64,000 nt of DNA from Lagopus muta (taxonomy: Eukaryota; Chordata; Aves; Galliformes; Phasianidae): assembly GCF_023343835.1 (NCBI RefSeq), contig NC_064443.1, positions 2,108,001 through 2,172,000 on the forward strand. The letters run 5' to 3'. Under the pieces are notes generated by a model that was not told the origin of the DNA, searched no databases, and saw nothing but the letters and a program-made list of their open reading frames with translations. A program made the translations under genes and the position numbers. Of the stretch, positions 1-10,267 are shown in pieces. Within the stretch, counting starts at the first letter, position 1. Each line of letters begins with the position of its first letter.

Positions 1-594
1 CTACTTTACCAAGAGAACTGAAATAAATGATGAATGAGATCAGAGATTAATTTACCCTAATGCTAATCCATTGTTTGGAAGAGCACAGTGTGTTTCAGCT
101 GATTCTGAAAGAAATTTAATCCCCTGCAACTGAGAAGGAAGTGGGTTTGTAAGACTAAGGAAGGATTGCATCACAGACCAAGAAGAGCTAAGCACTGGTG
201 ATTTGGCAGAAGTTCTGGATTTAAATGGAACAGAGGAACTTTAGCCAGTAGATTTCAGCAATGGCAAATAGGGTGAAGGACACCTTGGGTCTCTTGGCTG
301 CTTCTAGGCTGATGTACCAGGTTTTGTATGTTTACCCACATGACAGTAGCAAGATTAATTATCTTGGGTCTTTACAAAGAACAGAGCAAGTTCTCTTGCT
401 GCTGAGCTCCACCTTCTCTGCATAAAAGAGCACATGAAGGGATGACATCCAAACTTCAGGATCTGCCATAGAGGGGGTCACGCGATGGCACGAAGAAGAT
501 GCTCAGGAAGCTCTCACATCTTCTCCCTATTTGTCCAGTCTGATAGATGATGAATAAACCCGGTGGCTGTCAAAATCAGAATGGAGAGAACGTG
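1..594. other. No gene recognised at the left edge
   Basis: Unremarkable non-repetitive DNA. Short frames only, with no recognisable protein or RNA. Confidence 0.6.
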
Positions 595-948
595 ACTTAC
601 AGCGGCCTTCTAGTACTTGAAGGGGGCCTACAGAAAAGCTGGGGAGGGATTTTTTACAGGGGTAGGAAGCGACAGGACAAAGCGAAATGGTTTTAAACTG
701 GAAGAGGTTAGGTTTAGACCAGGCATTAGAAAGAAATTCTCTGCTGTGAGGGTGGTGAGACACTGGAACAGGTTGGCCAACGAGGTCATGGGTGCCCCCT
801 CCCTGGAAGCACTCAAGGCCAGGCTGGATGGGGCTGTGAGCAACCTGGGCTATGGGAGGTGTCCCTGCCTACAGCAGGGGGTTGGAACTATGTGATCTTT
901 AAGGTCCCCTCCAACCCAAAGCATCCTGTGATTCTATGATTCTATGAC
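595..948 (+). repeat. CR1 LINE, 5'-truncated 3' end
   Basis: The copy shows the typical CR1 3' region in order: a stretch reading AAATGGTTTTAAACTGGAAG, a GTGGTGAGACACTGGAACAG block, CAAGGCCAGGCTGGATGGGG, GGTCCCCTCCAACCCAAAGC, and the terminal ATTCTATG repeats ending near 948. It is oriented + and is relatively well preserved. The short frames through it are not genes; they run through CR1 3' sequence. Confidence 0.93.
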
Positions 949-3293
949 TGAAGGACTGTATACAAAAGCACTACTTCAAGGGGTAGCACCTTTTCTGAAA
1001 TCTTATACCTGCCCCTTGAGTAAAGTGCAATTCTTCCTCTTCTTTTCACTTGGTTTCCAAAGGAGATGTACAGAATATGTCTGAAGTACATAGGCAAACA
1101 GCTGAGCTGTCTTTGTTGGTGTCTCCTTAGGACCCTTCTGGAGAGCTCAAATGAAAAGCCAGGTGCATATTGCAAGGGGATTTGCTTTTCCAAAGATGAA
1201 TTACTTTGAAATTATGAGATGCGGAGATAGACTACCTTTTCAAGAGCAAGAAACTCTTTGGGGTTGTAAATCAGACCATCAGTCATTCTTGCACCTTTAT
1301 ACAATATAGCTGCTTTTCCTGTAGCAGTTTGAGAATCATTCTTTAAATACTGCGTTAAGTAGCAGCATCAGAGCTGTGTTTCAAAAGCCCTTTATGATGG
1401 GCTTTTAAGTCATGTCTTTAGATCCTAGTCATTTTATGCTAACTGCTGACAAGTTATAATTGCCCAATAAACCACTCAGAATAATCTTCATGCAGATAAT
1501 AACTACTTGAGAAGTCGCTAAGAGTGACATACGAAAAGCAAAGGCATTTGCCTTTGGGATTTGGCCACTTCAAGTATTACTTTGCTTCTAAACAACGGGT
1601 ACAAATTCTATGTATAAAAGATTGATTTTTAACCCCTGGATCACAGTGATAAGTTGAGCAGTTACCTTCAGGGTTTGTTTGGTTGGGGTGGGAATGGCTG
1701 GGTAGCAGTTTCCAACTTGATTTACAGGAGTGAGTTGCCCCATTCTTGACAACTTCTGTTGGCAGCTAAGTGCCACATTTGCCTGGGATCCTCTGGTGAA
1801 TCCATGCCTGCTAGCACTTGGCTGCTCACTCCATTTCCACACTCAGGCATATGAAGTACTGACTACAAATTCTGTGATGTAGAGGGGTGACCTAGCTGCG
1901 TTGCTAATAGACAGTGTGGCTGGTGACACTTAGAGGCACCACTGCTACCTTTGGAATCTGCCTGACTGCATGCTTCCAGCAAGGGAAGATCTGGGAGCAA
2001 TCACTGGCCAGACCACCTAGTTAAAGAATAAATCCTCAAATGCATCAGCCCTGCAGTCACACATCTGCTGTCCAGTGGCAACTTAGGGAAATTCTACAGA
2101 AAGCTTGTTCCAAGCACCCTTAGTCATATTCGTTTTTGGAGGAAACCCAGGAAAAGTTATATTGGAAAGCTGAAAGCTATTAGGATCAGGATAGAAGTTA
2201 AGTGACTTGGTATGTGCCCTCAGGCACCAGCTCTCCCAACTTCATGAAAAGTAGTATAATCTGATTCTCTCATTTTGTGCCACTGCAGACCCAATGTGGT
2301 GCTTTCTACAAAAGCATTGTGACATGCAGCAATTGCTGTAGCATTTCCATTCATTTCTGTGGATGGAGTGAAAAGGGAAATGACCATGAAAACAGTGAAA
2401 ATGCAAAGTACAATATTGGCTTCCTTCTCTTAGAAGTCCAGTAAACTGCTGGGCACTAGATTTTTCTGGCTTTTCACCTAGTTATTAGGTAGCTCACATC
2501 ATGGATCATGGATGTCTAAAGAGAAAAAAATGGCATTTGTCCTGTCTACCAGTTAAGTCATCACGGTCACAGTTTTCAGGGCAGCTAACTGCTGCCACCA
2601 GTGCCTCTAGACATCTTCTGTGCCCCCTGCCTTCCCCTGTGGCTGCCTGGTACAGACTCCTCATGTCCATTGAGCTGTGTCCTTAGGGAAGAGGCTCCCT
2701 CTGGAGAGGAAAAGTGTTGACATCTTGTCTCAAGGCTTGCAAGGAGACATTGAAACGTAAGGGAGCAATTTGGGATGTGAGCTGTGCTCCAAGTGGAAGA
2801 CGCAGGTAATCCAATCTTAAAGACATTGCAACACATGGAAGGGTCACACTCTTTAGAAGCTGGAAGATATCTTGTCTTGTTTTTTTGTTTTTTTTTTAAG
2901 GACTAGGCCATGCAGCTTTTGACAAGCAATGAATACCTGCATGCTTAAAGAAGCGGTAGCTCTTTATTTAATCCCAGGGCTGGCATTGTTCAAGTGGCAC
3001 AAAGTAGCTGGAAAAAGATGAGAGGATCTGCCCTGCTGGCTTTTGTTACTCAAGGTAACTGACAACATGCCCTCTCCACTCACCCACAGACAATGCTCTC
3101 CATCCTACCTGGTGAAGTCATTTAGGAGGGACTTGCCAAAGCCACCCTGTAGCTCTTAGGTCTGCTCCTTGCACTGAATCACCTCCCACTGCAGATCACT
3201 GGATTCAAGAGATCCCAGGAAGAAGGTGGCTGGGAGAGCTGCTGGGCAAGGGAGGCTTTCTTCTAGAAGGAGCTGCTAATACTAGTCTGCTTG
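949..3293. other. Non-coding spacer
   Basis: All frames are under about 85 codons, with no known motif. There is a T-run at about 2878-2898. Confidence 0.6.
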
Positions 3294-3602
3294 CCAACAG
3301 GAAGAAGGGATTCAACCCAGAACAAATTAGTGATAAAACTAGAGAGAATGGCCTGAAGTTGCACCAGTGGAGATTCCGATTGAATATTAGAACAAATTTC
3401 TTCTCTGGAAGAGTAGTCAGGTGCTGGAATGGGCTGTTCAGAGTGGTGATTGAGTTGCTGACCCTGGAGGTGTTCAAGAAACATTTAGTTGTTGTTTTAA
3501 GGCACATGGTTTAGTGGGGAATATTGGTGGTAGGTGGACAGTTGGACTGCATAATCTTCGATGTCTTTTCCAACCTTGGTGGTTCTATGTTTCTATGATT
3601 CC
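3294..3602 (+). repeat. Diverged CR1 LINE 3' fragment
   Basis: The CR1 order is still visible: TTGAATATTAGAACAAATTT, then CAGGTGCTGGAATGGGCTG, CTGGAGGTGTTCAAGAA, GTTGGACTGCATAATCTTCG, CTTTTCCAACCTTGG and the tail TTCTATGTTTCTATGATT. It is more diverged than the copy at 595-948 and belongs to an older subfamily with the GACT...ATCTT motif. Confidence 0.88.
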
Positions 3603-5282
3603 AAGTTGGACATTTCAGACACTCTCTTAGGAATGGAAAAAGTTACTGAGAGAAAGGGAGGAATGAAGGAGAGCCACTTTAGCCACAACAACTATCCAGT
3701 TGTCTTTGTGAAGGCCCCCTCCCATCATCCATGTCACACAAAAGAGATCCAGTGCTTAACAGGAAGCTGGTGAAAGGAGCACAGAGAAATAAGCCGAGGG
3801 TGGAAAGCTTAGTTAATCATGCTGATGAAAGATGACAAACCTCAAAGTTGTCTTATTTGCTTTGGAAGATAATGTGGAGCAAGGGAAGAGCAGTGCTGCA
3901 CCTCAGCCTGCACCTTGGTGGAGTGTTCTGCTGAGGATGGTGGCAAGGTTGAGTGCATTAAGGAAGTACCAGAGCACGGTGGGCTCTGTGGGCATTTTTG
4001 AAGGCCATGGAGGCCAGAAAGCATTTACCTCTGCTTCACTGAGAGAAATGCTCTCTTGCATCTGGTCAAGGGAAGATGTGGTGGCCTGAAGTGTGTGGCA
4101 GCTGTTTCCTTTCCCTACGACACGAGTGTATCTAGGGGCAAAAGAGGCTCATAGACAAGTGTGTGTTCTTAAGTGTGTCTTCAGCAGAAAATTGGGTATC
4201 ATTAATACCCAATGATGGGTAATGATACGTCCTGTGAAGTTCCCAGCACTGATGTGCTCTGGGGAAATGGTAAAAAACAACCCTTCTCTTAGAAGATGTT
4301 CCGGGAATCAAACTCTTGTCCCTTCCTTTTGAAAGAGATGGAAATGGGCAATTTAACCAGAACAAGGAGAGAACCAGAACAAGTGAGGGGATGGGAGCTG
4401 AACAGCGGCCATGCAGGTCAGTGCCTCACAGCTGAGGTTCTGGAGGCTGAAAGCCGGCTCCGCTGCTCCAGGAGCTGCCACAAGCCAGTCAGGACTGGCA
4501 TCCAACGCTCAATTTACGTGACAGCAGCTTTCTTTCCCTGCACCGGCTGTACGTGCCTCTTCATGCCCAGGCTGTGTCACTTCGGCTCATTTCCTCTGGC
4601 TACACCTCACCTGGCCGCCCTCCTCCCGCTGTGAGCTGTGCAGGCCGGGCGCCTGGCCGCGCGCTTCTCTTGCTCTGGTGCGTCACCACCGCCGGCCCCC
4701 GTGGCAGCTGGGTGGCCCCAACCCAACCACGTAGCAATGCTGATGGCTCTGCGCTGCTCTCACGTAGGTGGGGTGTGACTAACAAAGGTCTGAGAACAAA
4801 TGAGTAATCTCCCTTTCAATCCCAGCTCTTCTGCCTGTCGTTTTTACAGCAGTCCCTTTGTGTTTCATTGCTCATCTCTCGAAGGCCACCAAGTGGCCCT
4901 TTGCGCTTGATTGCCACCATCAGCCCTGCCATCAGCACTGTCACCACCCTCCTGAGGGTAGACATGGCTTGTCTGGAGGCAAATGGGAAGCTTGAGATAG
5001 GAGCTGATGTTTGACTTGAATCCCTCCAGCCCTGGTAGAGAGCTGTTGAAATTCTGACCAGCCTGATCTCACCTAATCTGGAAAAGCAGTGAGGCATGTG
5101 AGCATTTTGCCTTGCTGATTTGCAAATGCAAGTAATTGCCTGATGCCTAAAAATCACTCTTTTTAAGGTGTCCTGATTTGAGAATCTGAAAACAAAAGAA
5201 TGTAGTCCATTTGAATAGCTTAGCTAGTCACTTAAATGTTCCAGAAGTGAAGGCCAAGCTGTGCAGCTCTTTTGGGAAACAA
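3603..5282. other. Non-coding spacer
   Basis: It contains the small CpG-rich patch listed separately. Frames reach about 113 codons but show no domain, no conserved motif and no splice-supported extension. Confidence 0.55.
4630..4745. promoter_or_regulatory. Small isolated CpG-rich patch
   Basis: About 100 bases with a cluster of CG dinucleotides (GGCCGGGCGCC, GGCCGCGCGC, ACCGCCGGCCCCCG) and a half CRE (GCGTCAC), in an otherwise CG-poor 48-kb flank. It is too short to call an island and no gene start is recognised beside it. Confidence 0.3.
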
Positions 5283-5321
5283 AGGAATGGAAATGTAAAT
5301 AATGGAAATGGAAATGGAAAT
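5283..5321 (+). repeat. (GGAAAT)n hexamer lead-in
   Basis: Several GGAAAT-type units, with a TGTAAATAAT interruption, run directly into the purine tract that follows. They look like the seed from which the pentanucleotide arrays grew. Confidence 0.8.
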
Positions 5322-5738
5322 GGGAAGGAAGGGAAAGGGGAAAGGAGGAGAGGGGAGGAAAGGGGAAGGGGAAGGGGAAGGGTGAGGAGGGGAGGGGAGG
5401 GGAGGGGAGGGGAGGGGAGGGGAGGGGAGGGGAGGGGAGGGGAGGGGAGGGGAGGGGAGGGGAGGGGAGGGGAGGGGAGGGGAGGGGAGGGGAGGGGAGG
5501 GGAGGGGAGGGGAGGGGAGGGGAGGGGAGGGAAGGGAAGGGAAGGGGAGGGAAGGGAATGGAAGGGAAGGGAAGGGAAGGGAAGGGAAGGGAAGGGAAGG
5601 GAAGGGAAGGGAAGGGAAGGGAAGGGAAGGGAAGGGAAGGGAAGGGAAGGGAAGGGAAGGGAAGGGAAGGGAAGGGAAGGGAAGGGAAGGGAAGGGAAGG
5701 GAAGGGAAGGGAAGGGAAGGGAAGGGAAGGGAAGAAAG
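5322..5738 (+). repeat. Homopurine satellite: (GGGGA)n then (GGGAA)n
   Basis: About 417 bases on the + strand are purine except for two T bases, at 5383 and 5559. From about 5385 to 5530 the unit is GGGGA (roughly 29 copies, nearly perfect). From about 5530 to 5734 it is GGGAA (roughly 41 copies, with a few irregular units near 5545-5560). Long Gly/Glu/Arg/Lys or Pro/Ser/Leu/Phe open frames cross it on both strands but are artefacts of a repeat that contains no stop codon. The length is probably polymorphic. Confidence 0.97.
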
Positions 5739-8700
5739 TTAAGTTGCAAGGACATACAGCCTTCATGGAAAAAAAAAAAAGAAAACCCACCACATTTTCA
5801 AATTGCCATGTTTGATAAGGTTTTATAGATTTATCTTTCCCTTCCTCAGTGATGAGTTGGAGATAACTAAGCTGGTAAGGCTGAGTGTAACAGATCCAAA
5901 AATAAGCCTCAGAGAGATTCACCACAACCCATATCCGACAGGTCTTGTCATTTGGATGCATTTGCAAAATGCTGGTTTGTCTTTCCCCTTGACAGATGCT
6001 TTGATGAGCTAATCATCTCATTTCCATGAACTGCACATCTGTAAAAACAAATGGGGATAAGACTTGAACAAGTGACTAAGCTTTGCTCTTGTTTGCAGTG
6101 TTCCATTACAGTTGTTTGAGCAGATCTGGTATTGCAATCTGACAGGTGACATGCACACATGCTGTGTCACGCAGATGGCTTCTCTGAAGTTTTCCTCACC
6201 AAGGAGGCCATGATGGGCTTTTTCTTGTGCTGCTGATGGTCTCGTGTGCCCCCAACCAGCAGCAGCCAGCCTTGAGTCTGCAGGTACCTGCATTCTGTTT
6301 TGCCTCTGTAATGGTGGTGACGCAGAGCTTTCCAGCACTGACAGATGCTCTAATCCATTTTCTGCCCCACTCAAAGTCGGCACTATTGGATTTCTATTCC
6401 AGGCCATAAGCAGTAAGATGTCCTCTGTGCTCATGCTGTGTTTGCAGGGTCTCCTCTACAGGACAAGATGCTGCCATACGCACATTAGCTTGGGCAGTAG
6501 CTGGATGCTAACCTGATTGTTTCCCATCTTTGTTTTGCCAAACAAGGGTTTCCTGTCATGTTTTCAGTGTGGTGCTCAGTGTCCAGTGGGGTACACAGAT
6601 TAACAACCTCTGTGGCCATTTTGAGCATTTTTCTGTACTTTTTCTTTGCATTGTGGAAGTCAGTGTGCATAGGAGTCCAGGATCCCAGCAAGGGAATTAA
6701 GGCCAACTTGGTGGCTTGATCATGCTTCCAAAGTCCCAGTACACACAGCCATGTATTCAGTCAGGAGTAGGGTGCCATGAAGACATTTCGTGTGATTGGC
6801 CTATTTTACATTTATTTTGCACCATTAGTTAATACAGATGTAATTTTCTGCATGTCTCACACCAGGCAAACTTCTTTCTTCTGCTTTTTCTTTACTTCAG
6901 CTTCTCTGAAGCTTCTCTTTTCACTTTGAGATCCTTGTTTTCTTTTTTTGTTTCATTGTCACCTGGATGAAATAAACCATATCAGCTAGGAACAACAGAA
7001 AAACCATTTTGCTACACGGTTAATTACATCAAGAAAGCTGGCATATTTTCTCTTCCGGATTTTATGGAGCAGAGATGTGTTGGCAGAAGAGCAGTGACGC
7101 TGGTCTGCAAGTGCAGGGAGGAATTCACACAGCTCCTGAGAAGAGCAGGAGCTTTAAATACTGTTCGGGTTGTAAATCTTCAGAAGTTTGTTTCCTTTTT
7201 TCAGCTCAAACTTCAATCAAGAGAATGACAGCCTCCCCTCCGTGACTATAGCCACCCATTTTGAAGAAAGAGGGCTTTTGCACTGATGTTGCAAGCACGT
7301 TTTGTATCTCTGTTCCTGCTAAAGCAGGGTAAGGTTTTGCTGCAGTGCCGGCAGAAAAGCAAAATCCAGCTTCAACCCTCTGGGCTCCATTGCTTTGTCC
7401 CTTAGGACCATATTTGGTTAAAGGCTAAACTTCCTTATGTTCCTCTGGGAAACGTGAAGGGAACTCAAAAGCTCGTGTATGTTTGCTGAGCACGGACACA
7501 GTGCTCTGTTCTCAAGCTCCCTCTGTTCAGAAATGAGAGATCACAAAATAGAATTGCACAAAAGCAGCCAGGCTCGGGGGGCTCTTTCCTTGCCTAAAGA
7601 GTCCTGGGGGGTGGTTGGTTCTCCTGTTCTCAGATTAGCACTGCAAAATAAGTTCAGTGATGGCTTTTTCTTCATGCACACAGTGCCTGCTCTTTAGTTC
7701 TTCTTATTAAGCATAATTATTATTGTTATATACATATATGCTGATATATTCAGTTACGGGGATACATTGACACTGGTGCAGGGAAACTGCACTGTGGGCC
7801 ACAGTTACTGCCAAGCAAGGGTTAAAGCACAGCTATTCGCCTCTTCCATTTCCGTACTAACAGCCTTCAGATCTTGGCACCTATCAAAATAGATGCTGAA
7901 GCCAAAAACTAACAAAGGTGGAAATGATCGCTGCGGGGCAGGCTGCCGCTTCCTGTAATTGGATCTCATCCCAAACAGATAGGACTCCAGCTGCAGCCCT
8001 GCGCTTGTGCTGGACATGTTTCAGGGAGCTGCTGTGGTGCTGTGGTCCTAAAAACAAACCAAGCCAGGCAGGGGCAGATACATCTAGAAGAGCGGGTTTT
8101 GACATAGGCATAAAAACGGGCTGCGGGTGGGGATTATAAAGATGGTCTTTCCTTGTTAGTCAGCTTTAGCTTACAGAGAGGCATGGTGGGAAAAGGAATC
8201 AAGTTGAGGTGAAATAGGGCACCCCTGGACAGTGAACAAAGCAGTCTCTTTGTGTTCCCAGTGCTCCAGCCACATGCGGTGCCCTCAGCCCTTCTTCCTG
8301 ATGTAGCACACACCAATGGGCACGAGGCCTGAAGACTCAGCAGGAGGTGAGCAGGAACCTTGGCCACAGTGCAGCTCCTTGTCCTTTTGATGTTGCATTG
8401 GTCAAGAGGAAGCACAACAGATGGAAATACAGTCTAGTGGTGCCCCTCAGTAGCAGTGTGACATTGTAGTGGTGGGAAAAGATGGCATTAGCTGGACTGT
8501 GCTGCTCTCTAGTACAGCTCAACACTGGCACAGAGAGTCAGCAGCTTCTTGTGGATGTGGTTGGGTGTCGGATGGCACCTCCTGGATGCTGGTTTCTGGT
8601 TCTGTGCCCTTTCTCTCTTGAGAAACAAAACATGGGAGCACAAAGAATGTGATGAAACTACCTTGGAGTTGAAGAGATGCAGAAAAATGTGGTTAATTTT

Positions 8701-9740
8701 GATCTTTCAGGGCATGTGATGCAGGAAATGCTGGACTCTGGAAGCCCAATTAAGGACAGGGGAAGAAACAGCACACACCCTGCCTGTTGGGTAAAAGGCC
8801 ATAAATGAAAAGGGTGTGTGATTTCATAAAACACATTGAGGCTTGTGGAGGAAGCTTACCTAAGTCAATTTTAGAATGTGCATGTGCCTTGGTATGCATG
8901 AATTCAACCAGATTTGAGCCAAATCTGATACGGTTCTGAGTACTCCTGGAAATTGGAAGGAATACTGTTCTCCTTTGAAAGAACTTTGTGCTGGAATATT
9001 AACTTGGTTTTGAAAAGGTTGCCAACACACACAGCTCCACTGACATAAATGGAGGTGAGGTTACATCAGCCACCCCAGTGAAAAACGGTGGGTAGATGTC
9101 TATTCCATTTTAAATAAGGCTCATTTCCACTTATTTATATTTGATCAAGAAAGGGTGGTGTTGAACCACAATAAATCGCTCTCAAATAAAGGAAGCAATG
9201 CTAATTAATAAAGTGAATAATAAGCTAGGTCTAGAACCTCTGGGTTACGTCTCTGCCCATCCAGTCTCTATTAAACACTGTATTAATATTCTATTAAATT
9301 TCCTTCTGCATTTCAGACTCTCTGTTACTTTCTCTCTGCTTTTTAGTGCTTTTAGATACCTGTTCTCTAATAGGTTTTGTGGTTTTTTGGTTTTTTCCCC
9401 TATAGTAAATTATTGGAAATGTCATATGGCTTCTTGTATTCAAAACTTTCTCCATGTAGAGGGGAAAACAAGTGCATTCTTGCTTGGCTTCTTCATATAT
9501 TTATGCCATGCTATTCACTCTGCTTGTGAATTCTTGAGAAGTATTGGGAGTTAGAAATTAAAGCACTGTGTATTCAGGTTTTGCATTGAGTTATGAGATA
9601 CAAGGCTGTGGTGTTCCTGACCCTACTGTGGATTTGCTATTCGAGCTTTCTTCCTGTTCTTGCCTTAGGACCACCCCGAGTTTGAAAAGCGATTTAGGAT
9701 TCTGAGATGATCAGGTCTTTTTAGAAAACGCATTGCTACT
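5739..9740. other. Non-coding spacer
   Basis: No exon or RNA gene is recognised. An AT-rich patch lies at about 7706-7750. The 138-codon - strand frame at 6018-6434 has no recognisable features. Confidence 0.55.
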
Positions 9741-10267
9741 TAGATTGCTCTGAAAATAATGCCTCCTATTTATTTCCATGGAAACTACAACAGATGTTAA
9801 GAACACAAAAATGCTATTTTATTCTCAGAAAAAAAAAAGAAAGAAAGAAAAACTGTTTTTCAACATAGTCACCACCATTAGGTAGGCATTTTTGCTCACA
9901 GTGAACAAGAGCTTGCATGCTTGTAGAAATCTGCATGGCTTGATGTGACTTGTCTTTCATGTCACTGTCACCACTGTTGAAACACATCACCCACTGCCTC
10001 CCTGTGCTCACTGACAGTGAATGTCAATGGATGCCATTTGTTTTGCATGGAGGAATTCAATTCCACACCTTTGCTCCATATGCACTTCCATGTCAGAGGC
10101 CATTTTCTCAGACTGCCCTTCTGCTGCCATCCATTGCACAGCAGCAACACGTAACAGAACATCGTTGGGAAGGTTTGACCTCTGCTGCCATACCACCAAC
10201 ACCTGTCTCTGACACTGTGGCCCAACATAATAAAATAGTAGGCATTCCTTTCAGAGCAGCCCTCATA
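9741..10267 (-). mobile_element. Internally deleted mariner transposon, Galluhop-like
   Basis: The two ends are inverted copies. On the + strand the left end reads TTGCTCTGAAAATAATGCC; on the - strand the right end reads CTGCTCTGAAAGGAATGCC. TA dinucleotides lie just outside (9741-9742 and 10266-10267), as expected for mariner target sites. On the - strand, transposase N-terminal remnants are visible (reading from about 10091: MEVHMEQRCGIEFLHAKQMA, with a stop at 10008-10010), followed in another frame by FNSGDSDMKDK. The sequence then jumps, near 9925-9940, to the transposase C-terminus (MQALVHCEQKCLPNGGDYVE, ending near 9856). About 0.53 kb of a usual ~1.3 kb element remains, so the catalytic core is gone and the copy cannot encode transposase. 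An A-rich run (9829-9851) lies inside it. The family name is from memory of chicken Galluhop. Confidence 0.82.

Noticed and set aside
28..40. Loss of Ca2+ ligands in TNNC1 EF-hand I (residues 28-40 of the protein), considered as a damaging change
   Set aside because: This degeneration is normal for cardiac/slow troponin C in all vertebrates and is not a mutation here.
5211..5967. Long repetitive open frames on both strands (Gly/Glu/Arg- and Pro/Ser/Leu-rich)
   Set aside because: They are translations of the GGGGA/GGGAA satellite, which contains no stop codon in any frame; the flanks give no start context, splice sites or domain.
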